From Armatimonadota bacterium (GTDB taxonomy: Bacteria > Sysuimicrobiota > Sysuimicrobiia > Sysuimicrobiales > Humicultoraceae), in the NCBI GenBank assembly GCA_016869025.1, contig VGFA01000020.1, positions 1 to 51,424 on the forward strand: a stretch of DNA of 51,424 nt, given 5' to 3'. This document shows positions 50,046 through 51,424 of this stretch, one piece after another; position 1 is the stretch's first letter, and every line of letters begins with the position of its first letter. Under the pieces are notes generated by a model. It did no database searches and was not told where the DNA came from. It worked only from the letters and a program-made list of their open reading frames with translations. A program made the translations under genes and the position numbers.

Positions 50046-50797
50046 CCCGCCGTTCCGAATGGTGGCAGGACGTGTTCAACCGGCGGGCGTTCTTCGCTCT
50101 CTACCAGAAGGCCGACCTGGACCGCGCCGCAAAACAGGTAGATCAGGCGCTCTCCCTGCTTGACCTCCGCCCGCCCGCGCGCGTGCTGGACGTCTGCTGC
50201 GGCTACGGCCGCCACAGCGTGGAGCTGGCCCGAAGGGGGTTCGCGGTCGCCGGCGTGGACATCTCCGAGGCCCAGGTGGCGCAGGCGCACCACCATGCCG
50301 CCTCTGCCGGCGTCGGCCCTGCGTTCGTGGTGGGCGATGCGCGGGCGCTCCCGCTAGGGGCCGGTTTCGATGCCGCGATCAACATGTTCCTTTCGTTTGG
50401 CTACTTCGCGACCGATGCCGAGAGCCAGGCGATGCTGGACGGCGTGGCGCGGGTGCTGCGCCGCGGCGGCCGCCTGCTCATTGACTTCTGGAACCACGAG
50501 CACGAGATCCGCAACTTCCAGCCGGTAGTGCTGGACCGGCGCGACGACGAGATCCTGGAGATCGAGGACTGGACTTTCGAGCCGCTGGCAGGCCGGTTGA
50601 GCTGGGTCAACACCGTGATCTATCCCGACGGCCGCCGCGAGGCATGGACGCAGTCCATCCGGGCCTTCACGGTCGCGGAGGTGAGGAAGATGCTCGGCGC
50701 GGCCGGATTCGCGCTGGTGGCCCTCTACGGCAGTCTTGCAGGTGAGCCCTACACGATGGACTCGGAGGCGGCGGTCTTCGTGGCCGAGAGGCGTTGA
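50042..50797 (+). CDS. Class I SAM-dependent methyltransferase
   Basis: The 251-residue protein has the class I methyltransferase fold: motif I VLDVCCGYGRHSVELARRGF (GxGxG-like), FAVAGVDISEAQVAQAH, AFVVGDARALPLGAGFDAAI, and a C-terminal beta strand VALYGSLAGEPYTMDSEAAV. It resembles small-molecule or ubiquinone/menaquinone methyltransferases but the acceptor is unknown. The GTG overlaps the previous stop. Confidence 0.87.
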   Translation: MTRRSEWWQDVFNRRAFFALYQKADLDRAAKQVDQALSLLDLRPPARVLDVCCGYGRHSVELARRGFAVAGVDISEAQVAQAHHHAASAGVGPAFVVGDARALPLGAGFDAAINMFLSFGYFATDAESQAMLDGVARVLRRGGRLLIDFWNHEHEIRNFQPVVLDRRDDEILEIEDWTFEPLAGRLSWVNTVIYPDGRREAWTQSIRAFTVAEVRKMLGAAGFALVALYGSLAGEPYTMDSEAAVFVAERR

Positions 50798-50848
50798 GCC
50801 GCCTGGCGGGCTGCCCTGTCATGGACCACAGGCAGGCGGCCGGATCCT

Positions 50849-51145
50849 CTACCGCCACGCGGTCGTGAACGCCGCGATGAAGAACGTGGAGAGGCCCAGA
50901 ACCACGATACCCAGCACGATGCCGGTGACGGCCTCATCGAGACCGCCCACTCCACGGGTCTTGAGAACCCGGTACAGCCCCAGGATCCCCAGCGTGATTG
51001 CCCCGAGGGCCAGGATGCAGTTGATGCCCGGCAGCCAGCAGACGCGCAGGGCGATCAGGCCCAGCGCGAAGCTCAGCCCGGCTGCGCGGGGCAGGATCCC
51101 GCTCTTCTGCGCTGCTTGCGGCGGACCCGTGGTCTGGTGCTGCAT
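50849..51145 (-). CDS. DUF4190-like small membrane protein
   Basis: The 98-residue protein has two to three membrane helices (AAGLSFALGLIALRVCWLPG; INCILALGAITLGILGLYRV; GIVLGIVVLGLSTFFIAAFT). The pattern resembles DUF4190 proteins, in which the glycine-rich helices end with an LG-YR-like loop; this resemblance is moderate. ATG 51145 has GGAGGTGGGTGCC upstream. It is convergent with the methyltransferase gene and divergent from metG. Confidence 0.65.
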   Translation of the reverse strand: MQHQTTGPPQAAQKSGILPRAAGLSFALGLIALRVCWLPGINCILALGAITLGILGLYRVLKTRGVGGLDEAVTGIVLGIVVLGLSTFFIAAFTTAWR

Positions 51146-51289
51146 GGCACCCACCTCCGCTTCTAGTCTAGGAGCAGGATGTGGAGGCCGCATCGGGCAT
51201 ATGTCCAGGCGCAGGCGGTCCTCCTCCTATGATGCTGTGAGGCGGTGTCTAGTTCGGGGCTGGAAAGCGACCTACAAGAACCCCAGCAT

Positions 51290-51319
51290 TTGACACTCTC
51301 AAACGGCCGGGCCTAGAAT
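51290..51319 (+). promoter_or_regulatory. Sigma-70-type promoter of metG
   Basis: TTGACA (51290-51295) and TAGAAT (51314-51319) are separated by 18 bases. Transcription would begin near 51326, giving a leader of about 50 bases to the ATG at 51377. Confidence 0.7.
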
Positions 51320-51376
51320 CAGACCTACGCCTGGCGGACCGGGGGTCTGTCGCGGCTTCCGAGAAGGGTGTGGCCG

Positions 51377-51424
51377 ATGGAGAAGTTCTACATCACGACG
51401 CCGATATACTATGTGAACGACGTG
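51377..51424 (+). CDS. metG: Methionyl-tRNA synthetase, N-terminal fragment (cut by window end)
   Basis: The 16 codons visible read MEKFYITTPIYYVNDV, the N-terminus of class I MetRS before the HIGH motif (family: YYVTTPIYYVND). A sigma-70-type promoter lies upstream. The rest of the gene is outside the window. Confidence 0.85.
   Translation, partial: MEKFYITTPIYYVNDV

Overview
The window is high-GC bacterial chromosome, densely packed and with many overlapping start and stop codons. Three transcriptional leaders are recognisable: a SAM-I (S-box) riboswitch, a proline T-box and an FMN riboswitch. Prolyl-tRNA synthetase is the short archaeal-type form and phosphoglycerate mutase is the archaeal-type cofactor-independent form. 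Together these suggest a deep-branching, probably uncultured Terrabacteria-type lineage (Chloroflexota, Armatimonadota or the CSP1-3/Sysuimicrobiota area). That placement is inference; no rRNA gene is present to settle it.

Layout. Positions 1-1.9 kb hold small, unrelated, same-strand genes (ACT domain, zinc ribbon, nitroreductase, NTF2-like) separated by sites with attC architecture of integron cassettes. From 2.2 to 12.3 kb are housekeeping and transport genes: small membrane proteins, Ddl, a DapF-like protein lacking both catalytic cysteines, ApgM, an MFS transporter, a thioesterase, a FadR-type regulator, a PlsC-like acyltransferase and an ArsB/SLC13-like carrier. From 12.4 to 16.5 kb are an orphan solute-binding protein and an S-box-controlled metY-metA methionine unit. 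From 16.5 to 22.6 kb are T-box-proS, an exonuclease, a YbaK-type editing protein, a secreted M28 peptidase, a transglutaminase-like protein and a Fic protein. From 22.8 to 28.2 kb is the FMN-riboswitch-controlled ribD-ribE-ribBA-ribH operon followed by an amidohydrolase. From 28.3 to 30.6 kb are a superoxide dismutase and an ECF sigma/anti-sigma/Spy-like module.

Positions 30.57-32.87 kb form a second, clearer cassette island. It is bounded by a 46-bp imperfect direct repeat (42/46) derived from the 3' end of a DUF35 gene. Just inside the left repeat lies a fragment of a tyrosine recombinase. Behind it are a 5'-truncated BRCT gene, HicBA, a DUF4160-DUF2442 pair and DUF488, separated by attC-like hairpins with extrahelical bases. 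No intact integrase is visible in the window. The two arrays therefore look like CALINs (attC clusters lacking an integron integrase), and this is the most interesting content here.

The rest is as follows. From 32.8 to 36.2 kb is a minus-strand operon of two thiolase-fold proteins plus two DUF35 OB-fold/zinc proteins. Then come a FabF-like ketosynthase, an ArsR-regulated heavy-metal P-type ATPase whose membrane motif is CSC rather than CPC, and a GntR-controlled ABC importer operon (40.3-45.4 kb). A minor-pilin operon follows (45.6-48.7 kb), with its last gene frameshifted by an 11-bp tandem duplication. The window ends with tRNA-Leu(CAG), rsmI, DUF2007, a methyltransferase, a small membrane protein and the first 16 codons of metG.
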